64,000 bases of DNA, from positions 238,964-302,963 of the forward strand of contig NZ_AORY01000005.1 in assembly GCF_000382485.1 (NCBI RefSeq), read 5' to 3'. Below are positions 56,705-64,000 of this stretch, piece after piece. The position numbers were made by a program, and so were the translations under genes. The stretch is from Sphingomonas sp. Mn802worker (lineage in GTDB: Bacteria > Pseudomonadota > Alphaproteobacteria > Sphingomonadales > Sphingomonadaceae). The notes under the pieces are model-generated. The model was given only the letters and a program-made list of their open reading frames with translations. It searched no databases and was not told the DNA's origin. The first letter of the stretch is position 1; the number at the start of each line of letters is the position of its first letter.

Positions 56705-57038
56705 CCGAGCAAAGTAGCATTTCGTTTGGCGCGTGCCGAGCCAACAAATTTACATCAGACGTGAGGTCGTACTCTGCCTCCAATCCGCCTCGCATCGACC
56801 CAGCGCGCGCTGTTCTAGCCATTAAGTGGCGGGCATCAGCGCCCACCCTTCAGCAGCGTAGGCAAAAATCACAGGAAATTCCCACGACCTCCTGGCAATA
56901 GGCGACTAATCCTCGTCGTTCATCTGGCGGCGTCGCGACGACCGGTTCTGATTGAACCGATTCTTTATGCCGACAGCGCAAAAAGTCAGCGCCTGACGGT
57001 CCTCAGTCGCGGCGAAAGCGCCCGCGGCTCCGTGCCAC
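56705..57038. other. intergenic, no gene seen
   Basis: A short, relatively AT-rich gap between the PIN-domain gene start and the doubtful frameshifted gene. No motif, RNA gene or clear terminator recognised. Confidence 0.4.
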
Positions 57039-57424
57039 TCAGGTCCCGCTGCGTCCGCTGGGCGGTCCCCCCTTGTAGTGGCGGAACGTGTCCTGAAAGT
57101 TCGGATCGTCGAAAAAGCCGACGAGGTAAACTGGTCCTGAGCCGAGAAGGGGACCGCAAAAGCAAAGACGTAACAGCCCAACCTGGACTCGCCGACGACG
57201 TGCGGCAGGCGCGGATGCGGTGCCCTGCGGACGTAGACGGTGATCTGCGCTGACGGGTCGGGCGGCAGGTTGGTAGTCGCCATTGCCACCGTAGGCAGTG
57301 GCTGGTCTACATGCATGGCGTATCGCACCCATTCCATGGTCTCAGTCAGTTCTGGAAGGCGCTCCTCGTTGAGGATTTCCATCCAGAAGTTCAGATGGAA
57401 GGTCTGCGATCTTGGCGGCCACAT
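57039..57424 (-). pseudogene. possible frameshifted small gene of unknown function
   Basis: Two overlapping minus-strand frames each look protein-like in one half only. The upstream part reads HLNFWMEILNEERLPELTE and RLGCYVFAFAVPFSAQD; the downstream part in another frame reads GPVYLVGFFDDPNFQDTFRHY. Joined by one frameshift near 57140 they would make a plausible protein of about 125 residues. Alternatively the region is non-coding. No family recognised. Confidence 0.35.
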
Positions 57425-57506
57425 TCAAAATGCGTCCGCGGGGGTCACTCACGACGCGCTTTGCAAACGAGCAGTCTCAGCCATCTTATATGTAGGTAAG
57501 CGATAC

Positions 57507-57713
57507 TTACCTATTTAGGAGCTCGTGTGGCTGAACCTTGAGCGCGTCGGCAAGCCTACCAAGCGCTCGCACGGACGGGTTTCTCGTACCACGTTCAAGG
57601 TCGCTGAGATAGCTGCGCTTCATCCCAGCCTCGAGCGACAGCTCCTCCTGCGACATGCCCGCTAGCTTCCGATAGCGGCGCACGTTCGCGCCAAGCAGCT
57701 GCACCACGTCCAT
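57507..57713 (-). CDS. Xre-family helix-turn-helix regulator
   Basis: A 68-residue protein that is almost entirely one HTH_3 (Cro/CI) domain: LGANVRRYRKLAGMSQEELS, MKRSYLSDLERGTRNPSV and LGRLADALKVQPHELL. The ATG at 57713 begins MDVVQLLG; an upstream in-frame codon at 57737 is possible. Such small regulators control lysogeny or transfer modules in mobile elements. It is divergent from the lipoprotein gene. Confidence 0.88.
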   Translation of the reverse strand: MDVVQLLGANVRRYRKLAGMSQEELSLEAGMKRSYLSDLERGTRNPSVRALGRLADALKVQPHELLNR

Positions 57714-57841
57714 GTCTCGACTTGGCCGCAGACGCACGTCTACGTCTGTCCACTAGGCGTGTCATTTTTGCTTGCGGCCGCAATCCAAAGCGGGAACGAT
57801 CCCGCTCAACCGCCCGCCACGGGCACAACAGGAGAATAGAT

Positions 57842-58201
57842 ATGATGCTACGATCACGGGCGGGGTGCATCCTCGCCACGTTGCTGACGCTTGCCGCTTG
57901 CGGACGCGACCGCTCAGGCGCCGAAGCAGCCGTCAAAGAAGCCCTGAAGGACCCTGAGTCAGCGCGCTTTGGCGAGTTCTACTTCAACAGCAAGACCGGC
58001 AAAGCTTGCCTTGAGACCAACGCGAAGAACTCGATGGGTGGGTACACCGGCGACAAGCAGGTCCAGCTCGTCAAGAACGGCAGCGGCTGGGAGTACATCG
58101 GCGAAACTGAGGAGACAGCGGACGAGTGTCGAAAGACACACGCCGATGAGACGCGCGATCCGCAACAGGTGCTCGACGACCGCCTAAAGAACCTGGAGTA
58201 G
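57842..58201 (+). CDS. putative lipoprotein of unknown function
   Basis: A 119-residue protein with a lipoprotein signal peptide and lipobox (TLLTLAACGRD). The mature part starts with EAAVKEALKDPESARFGEFY, a pattern seen in small exported proteins of plasmids and genomic islands, and has two further cysteines (KACLETN, ADECRK). The next gene begins four bases after its stop. Function unknown. Confidence 0.72.
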   Translation: MMLRSRAGCILATLLTLAACGRDRSGAEAAVKEALKDPESARFGEFYFNSKTGKACLETNAKNSMGGYTGDKQVQLVKNGSGWEYIGETEETADECRKTHADETRDPQQVLDDRLKNLE

Positions 58202-58205
58202 CCGG

Positions 58206-58472
58206 GTGGTACAGATCATCCTAGCCCTGCTCGCGATCGCCGCCGCCATTTACGCGGTGAAGGTCGCGCTCCTGCTCATCATCCTGGTCGGACTGATCTT
58301 CCGTACCAGAACGACGGTCAGCATCCTGGTGATGCTGGGCGCGTGGGCGCTACTCGGCCGCTACCCGGTCGCCGGCATCGCACTGATCGCGCTGGTCGCC
58401 TTCATGACGATCAAGCGCGCGCTCGCCAGCGAGGAGAGCGGCGACAACCTACCGGACAAGCCGTCCGGCTGA
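58206..58472 (+). CDS. small membrane protein of unknown function
   Basis: Eighty-eight residues, starting at a GTG four bases after the lipoprotein stop, with GGAG nearby. Two to three hydrophobic helices (IILALLAIAAAIYAVKVALL, VSILVMLGAWALLG, VAGIALIALVAFM). Ends in a short charged tail. Probably co-transcribed with the lipoprotein. No family recognised. Confidence 0.65.
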   Translation: MVQIILALLAIAAAIYAVKVALLLIILVGLIFRTRTTVSILVMLGAWALLGRYPVAGIALIALVAFMTIKRALASEESGDNLPDKPSG

Positions 58473-58504
58473 CCACCATCCACTACCCGAACCATCAACC
58501 CACC

Positions 58505-58535
58505 AAAGCCCTCGGCCTCACCGCCGGGGGCTTTT
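58505..58535 (+). terminator. strong hairpin with T-run just before a small gene
   Basis: AAAGCCCTCGGC pairs with its complement in a twelve-pair stem (one G-T pair) with a six-base loop, ending in TTTT. It has the form of a Rho-independent terminator. The ribosome site of the following gene (AGGAGA) begins only about ten bases later, so it might also act as an attenuator. Confidence 0.7.
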
Positions 58536-58557
58536 CTCGTTTCAGGAGACAAGAACG

Positions 58558-58971
58558 ATGCTCACCATCGACACCGACGCTCGGCTCTCCCGCGCGCTCG
58601 ACCAGCCGCTCGGTGGCGCCGTCCACCGCGTGCTGGCGCTCAGGCGGCAACAGCTCGCAAGCATCGAGGGCACCGCCGCCTTCCACCTCGTGGAGGCAGG
58701 CGACATGCTCGCCGACGCCGAAGCGGCGTTAGGCTTCCCGATCGCCACCGACCTAGTCGAGGGCACCAGCTACCCCGACCCGGACTTCGTGCCCTCCTGG
58801 GAGAGCGCGGAGCGGCACTCGGGCGGCGTGTACGAGATCGTCTACGTCCTCACCGACGACGGCTACGCGCACGTGCTGCTCGTGCCCGACCGCGACGACA
58901 CCGACCCCGTGCTCAGGTCGCTCCTTCGCGACCACGTCGACCAAGCCGAGGGTGCCGTTCCAGCCCCTTAG
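58558..58971 (+). CDS. small acidic protein of unknown function, paralogue A
   Basis: A 137-residue protein with CAGGAGACAAGAACG before its ATG. It shares a pattern with the next gene: an F-x-x-V-E-x-G-D stretch (FHLVEAGDMLADAEAALGFP), then DPDFVPSWE and a C-terminal strand pair (YEIVYVLTDDGYAHVLLVP). No transmembrane segment or known domain. Both genes follow hairpins of the same design, so they look like duplicated cargo units. Function unknown. Confidence 0.68.
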   Translation: MLTIDTDARLSRALDQPLGGAVHRVLALRRQQLASIEGTAAFHLVEAGDMLADAEAALGFPIATDLVEGTSYPDPDFVPSWESAERHSGGVYEIVYVLTDDGYAHVLLVPDRDDTDPVLRSLLRDHVDQAEGAVPAP

Positions 58972-59043
58972 CTGTCCCCGCCGCCACGCTCTCGAAGCGG
59001 AAACAGCGGAAAACCTCACCCCCTCACGCACCCCGCACCCGCA

Positions 59044-59074
59044 GCGCCCCGGCAGACCCGCCACGGGCGCTTTT
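59044..59074 (+). terminator. hairpin with T-run before the second paralogue
   Basis: GCGCCC and GGGCGC form a six-pair stem around a fifteen-base loop, followed by TTTT. The following ribosome site and start codon come within about 25 bases. The tail GCTTTTCTC is the same as in the hairpin at 58505-58535. Confidence 0.5.
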
Positions 59075-59097
59075 CTCATGCCAGAAGGACAAGAGCC

Positions 59098-59463
59098 ATG
59101 CTCCACCTGACCGACCGTGCCGCGATCACCGCCGCGCTCGCCTCCGAGATCGACCCTGCCTTGCGCGACCTCTTGGCCACGCGCGCCGCCGCCCTGGTGA
59201 CCAACAACTACGACCTGACCGACTGCACCGAGTTCCTCATTGTCGAGGAGGGCGACACCGAGGCCGACATCGTCGCGGCCGTCGGCTTCTCGCCGCTGGT
59301 CGACCCGGTCGACGGCTACCGCCTCGGCGAGCCCGACTTTCAGCCCGGATGGGACTGGTTAGCCGATCGGGGCGACTGGCTCGAGCTAAGCTTCAGCTTC
59401 GGTGCTGACCACGCTGTGATCATACTCATAGCGAGAGACAACAGCGCCGCCGACCTGCTTTAG
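59098..59463 (+). CDS. small acidic protein of unknown function, paralogue B
   Basis: A 121-residue protein with AGAAGGACAAGAGCC before its ATG, starting MLHLTDRAAITAAL. It shares the layout of the preceding gene: FLIVEEGDTEADIVAAVGFS, EPDFQPGWDW and a final strand pair (LELSFSFGADHAVIILIA). Overall identity is low, but motif order and length match, so the two are probably ancient paralogues. It converges on the double-LysR gene. No known domain. Confidence 0.68.
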   Translation: MLHLTDRAAITAALASEIDPALRDLLATRAAALVTNNYDLTDCTEFLIVEEGDTEADIVAAVGFSPLVDPVDGYRLGEPDFQPGWDWLADRGDWLELSFSFGADHAVIILIARDNSAADLL

Positions 59464-59466
59464 CCT

Positions 59467-60480
59467 TTACGCCGCCCTTCCCTGTAGGTCAGGCCCCATG
59501 CTTGGTTCGATCTCATCGATGCCTTCGGGTTGCGCTTCCTCAACAAAAATAGTCTCCTCCTTCACCCATAGTTCCTCGATCGACGTTAGCGCCTCTTCAC
59601 TAGCTGCCACCCGATCCTTCTCAAGCTTGTCCGGGTATTTGGCTACCAGCTTAGCAAGTTCATCATCGAGAACTTCGATTTGGACTAGCTGCGAGCGCAA
59701 TCCCGCAATCCTCTCAGCCTTTTCGTCGTTACTCCGCTTCGTGAGACTAACCCGCTTGATTTCCTCGATAATGGCTGGCTTCAAACGACTGTAGTATTTC
59801 CTGATTATCGTCAGAGACCTTGCGACGTTTCGGACATGTCGATCCTGAGAGTCCGCTGCTTCGTATCTGATCTCAATACCGCCTTTGAACTTGCAAAGAC
59901 GGCCGAGCAGAACTTTGCAAGCACGCACAACCTCCTTGCCCTGAGGTGTTAACGTGACGATCGGCGATTTCTCGAACAGCATGCCCCTTCCGAAGGCCAG
60001 TTCCACATCAGACAGCCTTCGGCTCAGCGTCGACTCATCAATGTGAAGTTGGTCTGCCGCCTCTTGCCGCTTGGCCATCCCAGCCTTTTCAGAAACCAGA
60101 ACCAAGGTCCTCAGGGTGTCGACGCTGAGATTTCGCAGCCTCTTCTTCTCATCCTGAGTTCCTGCAAACAATTTACCACCAGACACATCGTCCAAGAGCT
60201 TCAACAGACTCTCGGATAGATGCTTGAAGCGGCGACCATCGATGGAAGTCGTGGCTGCATCGACCCTTTCGTCGAAGATCACGTAACCTAAGGCGGCTTC
60301 CAGCTTATCGATCCTCTTGTGCACCGCCTTGGAGCCAACGTTCAGCACACCGGCTGCGTCTGCATACGAGGTATAGCTCTCGAGGCTGACGAACGTTTGA
60401 AGCCAGGACATTTTCACGTCAGCCAAGCGACGGGCAGACGCGACGAGGCTTTCAGGATCCGGGGCGGCAGGCACGGTCAT
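59467..60480 (-). CDS. regulator-like protein with two LysR-type winged helices
   Basis: A 337-residue protein. Residues 24-90 (SWLQTFVSLESYTSYADAAG, then VGSKAVHKRIDKLEAALGY) and residues 119-192 (SVDTLRTLVLVSEKAGMAKR, DESTLSRRLSDVELAFGRGM, LTPQGKEVVRAC) each resemble the LysR winged helix-turn-helix. The LysR effector-binding domain is absent; instead the last ~130 residues are charged and helical, perhaps a coiled coil. Ordinary LysR regulators have one such helix plus a sensor domain, so this is an unusual architecture. It is convergent with paralogue B. It could regulate the mobile element, but targets are unknown. Confidence 0.7.
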   Translation of the reverse strand: MTVPAAPDPESLVASARRLADVKMSWLQTFVSLESYTSYADAAGVLNVGSKAVHKRIDKLEAALGYVIFDERVDAATTSIDGRRFKHLSESLLKLLDDVSGGKLFAGTQDEKKRLRNLSVDTLRTLVLVSEKAGMAKRQEAADQLHIDESTLSRRLSDVELAFGRGMLFEKSPIVTLTPQGKEVVRACKVLLGRLCKFKGGIEIRYEAADSQDRHVRNVARSLTIIRKYYSRLKPAIIEEIKRVSLTKRSNDEKAERIAGLRSQLVQIEVLDDELAKLVAKYPDKLEKDRVAASEEALTSIEELWVKEETIFVEEAQPEGIDEIEPSMGPDLQGRAA

Positions 60481-60704
60481 CGTTCTTCTCTCCTAAGGGG
60501 CGTCGGAGATGGTTAACGAGCCGCCATCTGCAAGCCCCCCCCGAAACAGCCTGACGCGCCTTTTATGCAACGCGCTGCCTCTTCGCAGCCGCCGCGCAAC
60601 CTCTATTCCTGCAACCACGCCCCAAACACCGGCGGCGTGAACACAGATAGTAGTCTCGGCGTAAGCGGCGCCGCGACTCGCAAGAAAACCTTGAAGGAGG
60701 AAAT

Positions 60705-61091
60705 ATGCGTTTATTAGACAAGCCGGGCCTCATCCGCGGAAAAGCCATCATCGACTGCGCTTTCAGCGGTGATGAAACACCTGAGGATTTTGAGCTAGCT
60801 GATATTGTCGGCCTCGTAGCGGCATACGTGAACATCCGCGAGCCAACTCATGAGATGTTCAAAGTAATGCACAAGCGTGTGGGCGTTGGCCTAGCTCGTG
60901 ACATGGAGCAGGTTTTCCACATGTTTGACGACCTTGGTGGACGTGGTTTGTGGTCACAAGGCCCGGATATCGCGGACGTACAGTTTACTCATCGGAAGCT
61001 ACACAAGCATTACCCACACTTTGAGAAGAACACTCAAGCCTTACTGAACCGGGAGCGCGATCACCGCCATGGGGATAGCACTCCTTTCTAG
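60705..61091 (+). CDS. protein of unknown function
   Basis: A 128-residue soluble protein with an excellent ribosome site (AAGGAGGAAAT) before its ATG. The N-terminal half is acidic (FSGDETPEDFELADIVGLVA) and the end is His/Arg-rich (HRKLHKHYPHFEKN). Lower GC than its neighbours. It is divergent from the double-LysR gene with a 220-base gap. No family recognised. Confidence 0.65.
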   Translation: MRLLDKPGLIRGKAIIDCAFSGDETPEDFELADIVGLVAAYVNIREPTHEMFKVMHKRVGVGLARDMEQVFHMFDDLGGRGLWSQGPDIADVQFTHRKLHKHYPHFEKNTQALLNRERDHRHGDSTPF

Positions 61092-61340
61092 GTCGGGTAT
61101 CCACCACGATGACGGGCAGCCTTCCCTTCCGAACGACCTCTCAGAAGGCAGCTAACCCGTTCACTTAGTAGAGCGTGCCCTAAGCCCCCTGCGGGAACGC
61201 CCTGAAACCTCCATCGCCGAGCTGAAGCCGATGCGCGAGCAGTACCTGCGCGTCGCTGCATTCGTGCGCCTGGAGAACACCGCTGCCGCCGTTTCGGACC
61301 ACCCGAGCGGCGGCGGCATCTACCTTCTTGGAGAACAGGA
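61092..61340. other. intergenic region with a hairpin
   Basis: No gene seen. GCCGCCG at 61285-61291 and CGGCGGC at 61308-61314 can form a hairpin just before the ribosome site (GGAGAACAGGA) of the next gene; there is no T-run. Confidence 0.45.
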
Positions 61341-61706
61341 ATGACCATGCGACCCTACACCAAAGACGAACTGCTCAAGGGCATCGGCGCCTTCGAGCAC
61401 GCCATGAACGCTCAGACCGATGTACCGGGCTTCCGCAAGCGGACCTCGCCAGCCACCGCCATCGGCATCCTCGCCTCCATGATGCGCAGCGGCCTGTCGG
61501 CGACCAAGATCGACCAGGTCATCGACAGCGAGTTCGCCGCGGACGCGCCCCTCCTGCGCAAGGTGCTGGCCATGTATGAGGGCAGCAACTGGGACATGGA
61601 CATGTGGCACCTCCAGCCCAGCGGCCAGTACAAGGTCTGCACCGACCTGTGCAGCGCGGTCGATCCCAACTGGCGCTACGCCCCCAACATCAGCCTGATG
61701 GACTGA
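61341..61706 (+). CDS. protein of unknown function
   Basis: A 121-residue soluble protein with GGAGAACAGGA directly before its ATG. The sequence runs YTKDELLKGIGAFEHAMNA to WHLQPSGQYKVCTDLCSAVD, with two cysteines near the C-terminus and a Trp-rich region before them. No domain recognised. It is followed by a short hairpin and another small gene on the same strand. Confidence 0.65.
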   Translation: MTMRPYTKDELLKGIGAFEHAMNAQTDVPGFRKRTSPATAIGILASMMRSGLSATKIDQVIDSEFAADAPLLRKVLAMYEGSNWDMDMWHLQPSGQYKVCTDLCSAVDPNWRYAPNISLMD

Positions 61707-61787
61707 GCCTTCCCGGCGCTCGGCCTACCGGGTCGCTCAAGTTTTGCATCAACATTGATCCATCCGGCTCAAAAAGGATTAAACAAC

Positions 61788-62147
61788 GTGAACTTTATCA
61801 AGATAGATCATCAGGTGCTCGATCAAGGCAAAGAAGTCTTCAAAGTCTACTCTCGCGCCGCAATCTGTGGCGGAGATGATCGAGAGGGTCACGCGGCCAG
61901 CAGACGACGGGTTGGTGGCTTAGCCACTCTGCCGGGCGCGGCAGTCGCCTGTTTTGACAGCGGCATCATAAACAAGAGAGCAGCCGCCTCCGCAATCGCA
62001 CGAGCGACCCGATGCCGCGTATGGACGGTAGAATCGTTCCTCTCGGCCTTCCTCAGCGAGGCTGACGAAACGGGTACGTACGACGAGATGAGCGGATACC
62101 TTTTGGAAAAGAGGCTTCTCTCCAACTCGACCATGCTCGCAGCTTAG
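61788..62147 (+). CDS. protein of unknown function
   Basis: About 119 residues from a GTG at 61788 (AAGGA about ten bases upstream); an upstream TTG at 61755 lacks a ribosome site. Features include FIKIDHQVLDQGKEVFKVYS at the start and a helical middle (INKRAAASAIARATRCRVWT). No known motif. It lies between two hairpins and upstream of the RepA-like ATPase on the same strand. Confidence 0.6.
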   Translation: MNFIKIDHQVLDQGKEVFKVYSRAAICGGDDREGHAASRRRVGGLATLPGAAVACFDSGIINKRAAASAIARATRCRVWTVESFLSAFLSEADETGTYDEMSGYLLEKRLLSNSTMLAA

Positions 62148-62155
62148 CACCGAAC

Positions 62156-62179
62156 GCCCCCGGTATCGCAGCCGGGGGC
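62156..62179 (+). terminator. perfect hairpin after a small gene
   Basis: GCCCCCGG and CCGGGGGC form an eight-pair stem with an eight-base loop, about ten bases beyond the stop at 62147. No T-run follows, so termination is likely but not certain. Confidence 0.5.
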
Positions 62180-62387
62180 ACCCCCTCAGTCGAGAGGAGA
62201 AAGGGTGATCGCCGCAGACATCCAAGACCCTACAGGTCCGGTCTGACAGCACTAGCCCAGACGCGTTACCCAGCCGCACTGCGTCCCGCCGTCGGCTCAA
62301 TCCAACACAGACCCGGTCATCCAAGGGTTCGCGAGCGCCGTGCTCTCGGGCCGCTGGACAGCCGCGTCTCGTCACCGAGAAACAAAC

Positions 62388-63881
62388 ATGAACGACAATG
62401 AACAATCTGCCCAGGCACCGACACCTACCGACAGCCCGCTCGTCGCTAACGACGACGACAACCCGGCGGCTGCCGATCGCTGGTCAGCCCTCGGCTTCAC
62501 GCCCGCGGACGGCGGCGGTTACCTGACACCAGCCGACCTGATCGTTTTCGAGATCAGCGACGCCGCCGCCCGGCCTGCCATCGTGCAGACGCTGATGCAC
62601 ATGGGCGAGCCACCACGCCTCAACGTCAAGGCGGGTGCAGGCGAGCAGACCTTCTTCCGGCTCGCCGATCCCGAGCTCGCCGCGACGCTGAAGCGGAGCG
62701 TGCCGGCGGGTGTCCACGTGCGCACCGGCGGCGACACCATCCAGCTGCCCGACACCGCCGCATGGGCGACGCCAACCAGCTTCCCCGCCACCGCCGCCGA
62801 CCTGTCGGCGATCACGGCGGTGGAGGTCAGCCGCATCGCCAAGGCGGAGATGCCGACGGCACAGCCGCTGATCGAGCGGACACCACTCACAGCCATGAGC
62901 CTGCGCGGCATGTCCGCCGAGTTCCGCGCCCGAGCGGTGGAAGCGAAGCCACTCCTCGCCGACCTGTGCTTCAGCGGGCAGGTCACGACGTGGTACGCGG
63001 CACCCAACACCGGCAAGACGCTGATCACGCTCAATCTGCTCGTCGACGCGGTCAGGGAGGGACGCGTGACCGGTGGCAACGTCTACTACATTAATGCAGA
63101 CGACGGCAGCGACGGCATCGCCACCAAGATGGAGATCCTCGATCCTCTCAACGTGCACACGCTCGTGCCGGGTTTCCGCGAGTTCAACGCGACGGAGCTC
63201 GCGGGCAAGCTCACGAGAATGGGCGCGAAGGAGCAGGCCAGAGGCGTCTTCGTCATCATCGACACGACGAAGAAGTTCGTGTCGCTGATGGACAAGCGCG
63301 AGGCGTCGGCCTTCGGCACCGCTTGCCGGCAGGTGGCGATGAACGGCGGCGCGGTGCTCAACCTCGCGCATACCAACAAGAACCCGAACGCGGACGGCAC
63401 ACCGCGCTATTCGGGCACCACCGACCTCCTCGAAGACGCCGACGCGGCCTACACCATTGCCAAGGTCGACAGCGGCGGCGAGGCAAGCGAGCGCGTGGTC
63501 GAGTTCAAGTGCTTCAAGCAGCGCGGCCCCAACGCGGAGACAGCGGCCTATGCCTACGATGCCGCGCCGGACACGTCCTACCTCGACCGGTTCGCCTCGG
63601 TGCGCCGCGTAGAGATCGAGGCGCTCGACCAGTTCAAGCGCGTCGAGGCTCAGCGTGCCGACGCCGAGGTGATCGAGATCGTGCGCAAGTGCATCGCCGA
63701 GGGCTACAACTCCAAGATGGTGCTCGGGAAGGAAGCCGCCACGCGTGCCGGCGTGAGCGCGCGGCAGGCCTACCTGCTGGTGGAACGCTACACCGGCACC
63801 GACCCCGCCCAGCACCGCTGGAACTTCAGCGTCGGCGATCGCGGCATCCACCGCTTCGAGCTGCTGCCGCTCGCCGCCTGA
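62388..63881 (+). CDS. RepA-like AAA family ATPase (possible replicative helicase of a mobile element)
   Basis: A 497-residue protein. The N-terminal 190 residues are of unknown fold; the ATPase core has Walker A AAPNTGKT (204-211), Walker B GVFVIIDT (286-293) and a DnaB/RecA-like layout seen in plasmid RSF1010 RepA-type proteins (AAA_25). The C-terminal part (ATRAGVSARQAYLLVERYTG) may be a small HTH. Such genes lie in plasmids, integrative elements and satellites and help unwind the origin. The ATG at 62388 is preferred over 62340. A long reverse-strand frame covers the same DNA but has no protein-like motifs. Repeats follow directly downstream. Confidence 0.82.
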   Translation: MNDNEQSAQAPTPTDSPLVANDDDNPAAADRWSALGFTPADGGGYLTPADLIVFEISDAAARPAIVQTLMHMGEPPRLNVKAGAGEQTFFRLADPELAATLKRSVPAGVHVRTGGDTIQLPDTAAWATPTSFPATAADLSAITAVEVSRIAKAEMPTAQPLIERTPLTAMSLRGMSAEFRARAVEAKPLLADLCFSGQVTTWYAAPNTGKTLITLNLLVDAVREGRVTGGNVYYINADDGSDGIATKMEILDPLNVHTLVPGFREFNATELAGKLTRMGAKEQARGVFVIIDTTKKFVSLMDKREASAFGTACRQVAMNGGAVLNLAHTNKNPNADGTPRYSGTTDLLEDADAAYTIAKVDSGGEASERVVEFKCFKQRGPNAETAAYAYDAAPDTSYLDRFASVRRVEIEALDQFKRVEAQRADAEVIEIVRKCIAEGYNSKMVLGKEAATRAGVSARQAYLLVERYTGTDPAQHRWNFSVGDRGIHRFELLPLAA

Positions 63882-63921
63882 GCCAGCCCGGCGTCACCGG
63901 TCGGGCAGCGTCGCAGGTTCG

Positions 63922-64000
63922 CAGTTTTTCAGTTTTTCAACGTTGCGGGTGCCCCCCGCCCGCAGTGCAGCGCTGCGGAACTGCGAAACTGCAGAACTGG
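63922..64000. repeat. short tandem repeats in inverted halves after the RepA-like gene
   Basis: Two adjacent copies of CAGTTTTT (63922-63929, 63930-63937) are followed 40 bases later by three tandem eight-base units, GGAACTGC, GAAACTGC and AGAACTGG (63977-64000), which contain the complement (AACTG). The array runs to the window edge. It may be iteron-like or a regulatory structure. Confidence 0.5.

Noticed and set aside
62484..63851. 455-codon minus-strand frame opposite the RepA-like gene
   Set aside because: It mirrors the real gene in high-GC DNA and has no family motifs; the plus strand has Walker A and B.
63922..64000. Short repeats as a CRISPR array
   Set aside because: Units are eight bases and directly adjacent, with no spacers of CRISPR length and no cas genes.

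Overview
The window is about 64 kb of high-GC DNA with the gene content of a sphingomonad-type alphaproteobacterium (Sphingomonas or a close relative). Pointers are a LacI / TonB-receptor / SLC45-like transporter / GH13-GH97 maltodextrin locus, tryptophan-halogenase-family proteins beside a TonB-dependent receptor, a PQQ-dependent membrane glucose dehydrogenase, and a 180-kDa-class NAD-glutamate dehydrogenase. The genus is inference from gene content; no 16S gene is present.

Left part (1-10.7 kb): the tail of a membrane protein, a secreted beta-propeller gene broken by one in-frame stop, an Old Yellow Enzyme, an AlkB repair dioxygenase, then membrane glucose dehydrogenase (gcd) facing away from a tight cyoABCD operon. 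The last two fit one respiratory chain: Gcd reduces ubiquinone in the membrane and Cyo reoxidises the quinol.

Maltodextrin region (11-26.3 kb): on the minus strand, a secreted alpha-amylase, a GH13 alpha-glucosidase, a GH97 alpha-glucosidase, a flavin-dependent halogenase-family protein and an SLC45-like sugar transporter form a compact operon with overlapping or near-touching genes. A divergent LacI regulator sits beside it. Further along the same strand are a TonB-dependent receptor, a second halogenase-family protein and a DUF6445-type protein. The same 12-base sequence containing the palindrome ATACGTAT lies upstream of both transcription units and is the likely LacI operator.

A complete P4-type integrase (26.3-27.5 kb) is followed by a second, decayed copy of the whole five-gene maltodextrin operon in the same order and orientation (28.1-34.1 kb). 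Four of its five genes carry stops, frameshifts and deletions, one deletion having fused the halogenase and GH97 remnants. The GH13 alpha-glucosidase alone remains fully open. A tRNA-Lys(TTT) and folK close this segment.

Central chromosomal part (34.2-52.9 kb): family 5 uracil-DNA glycosylase, N-carbamoylputrescine amidase, a polytopic membrane protein, CNT nucleoside transporter, a 2OG-Fe(II) oxygenase, queuosine-precursor transporter, UDP-glucose dehydrogenase, large-subunit catalase, MaoC-like and DUF924 proteins, tRNA-Ala(CGC), NAD-glutamate dehydrogenase, a PAS-like protein and tRNA-Thr(CGT).

Right part (53-64 kb): immediately after tRNA-Thr the content changes to an accessory island. 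It holds an AIPR-family abortive-infection protein with a nuclease-like N-terminus, a PIN-domain protein, an Xre regulator, a lipoprotein, several small proteins of unknown function (two of them paralogues) often separated by hairpins, a regulator-like protein with two LysR-type winged helices and no effector domain, and a RepA-like AAA ATPase followed by short direct repeats in inverted halves. This looks like the left part of an integrated element carrying defence cargo. Its other end and any integrase lie outside the window.
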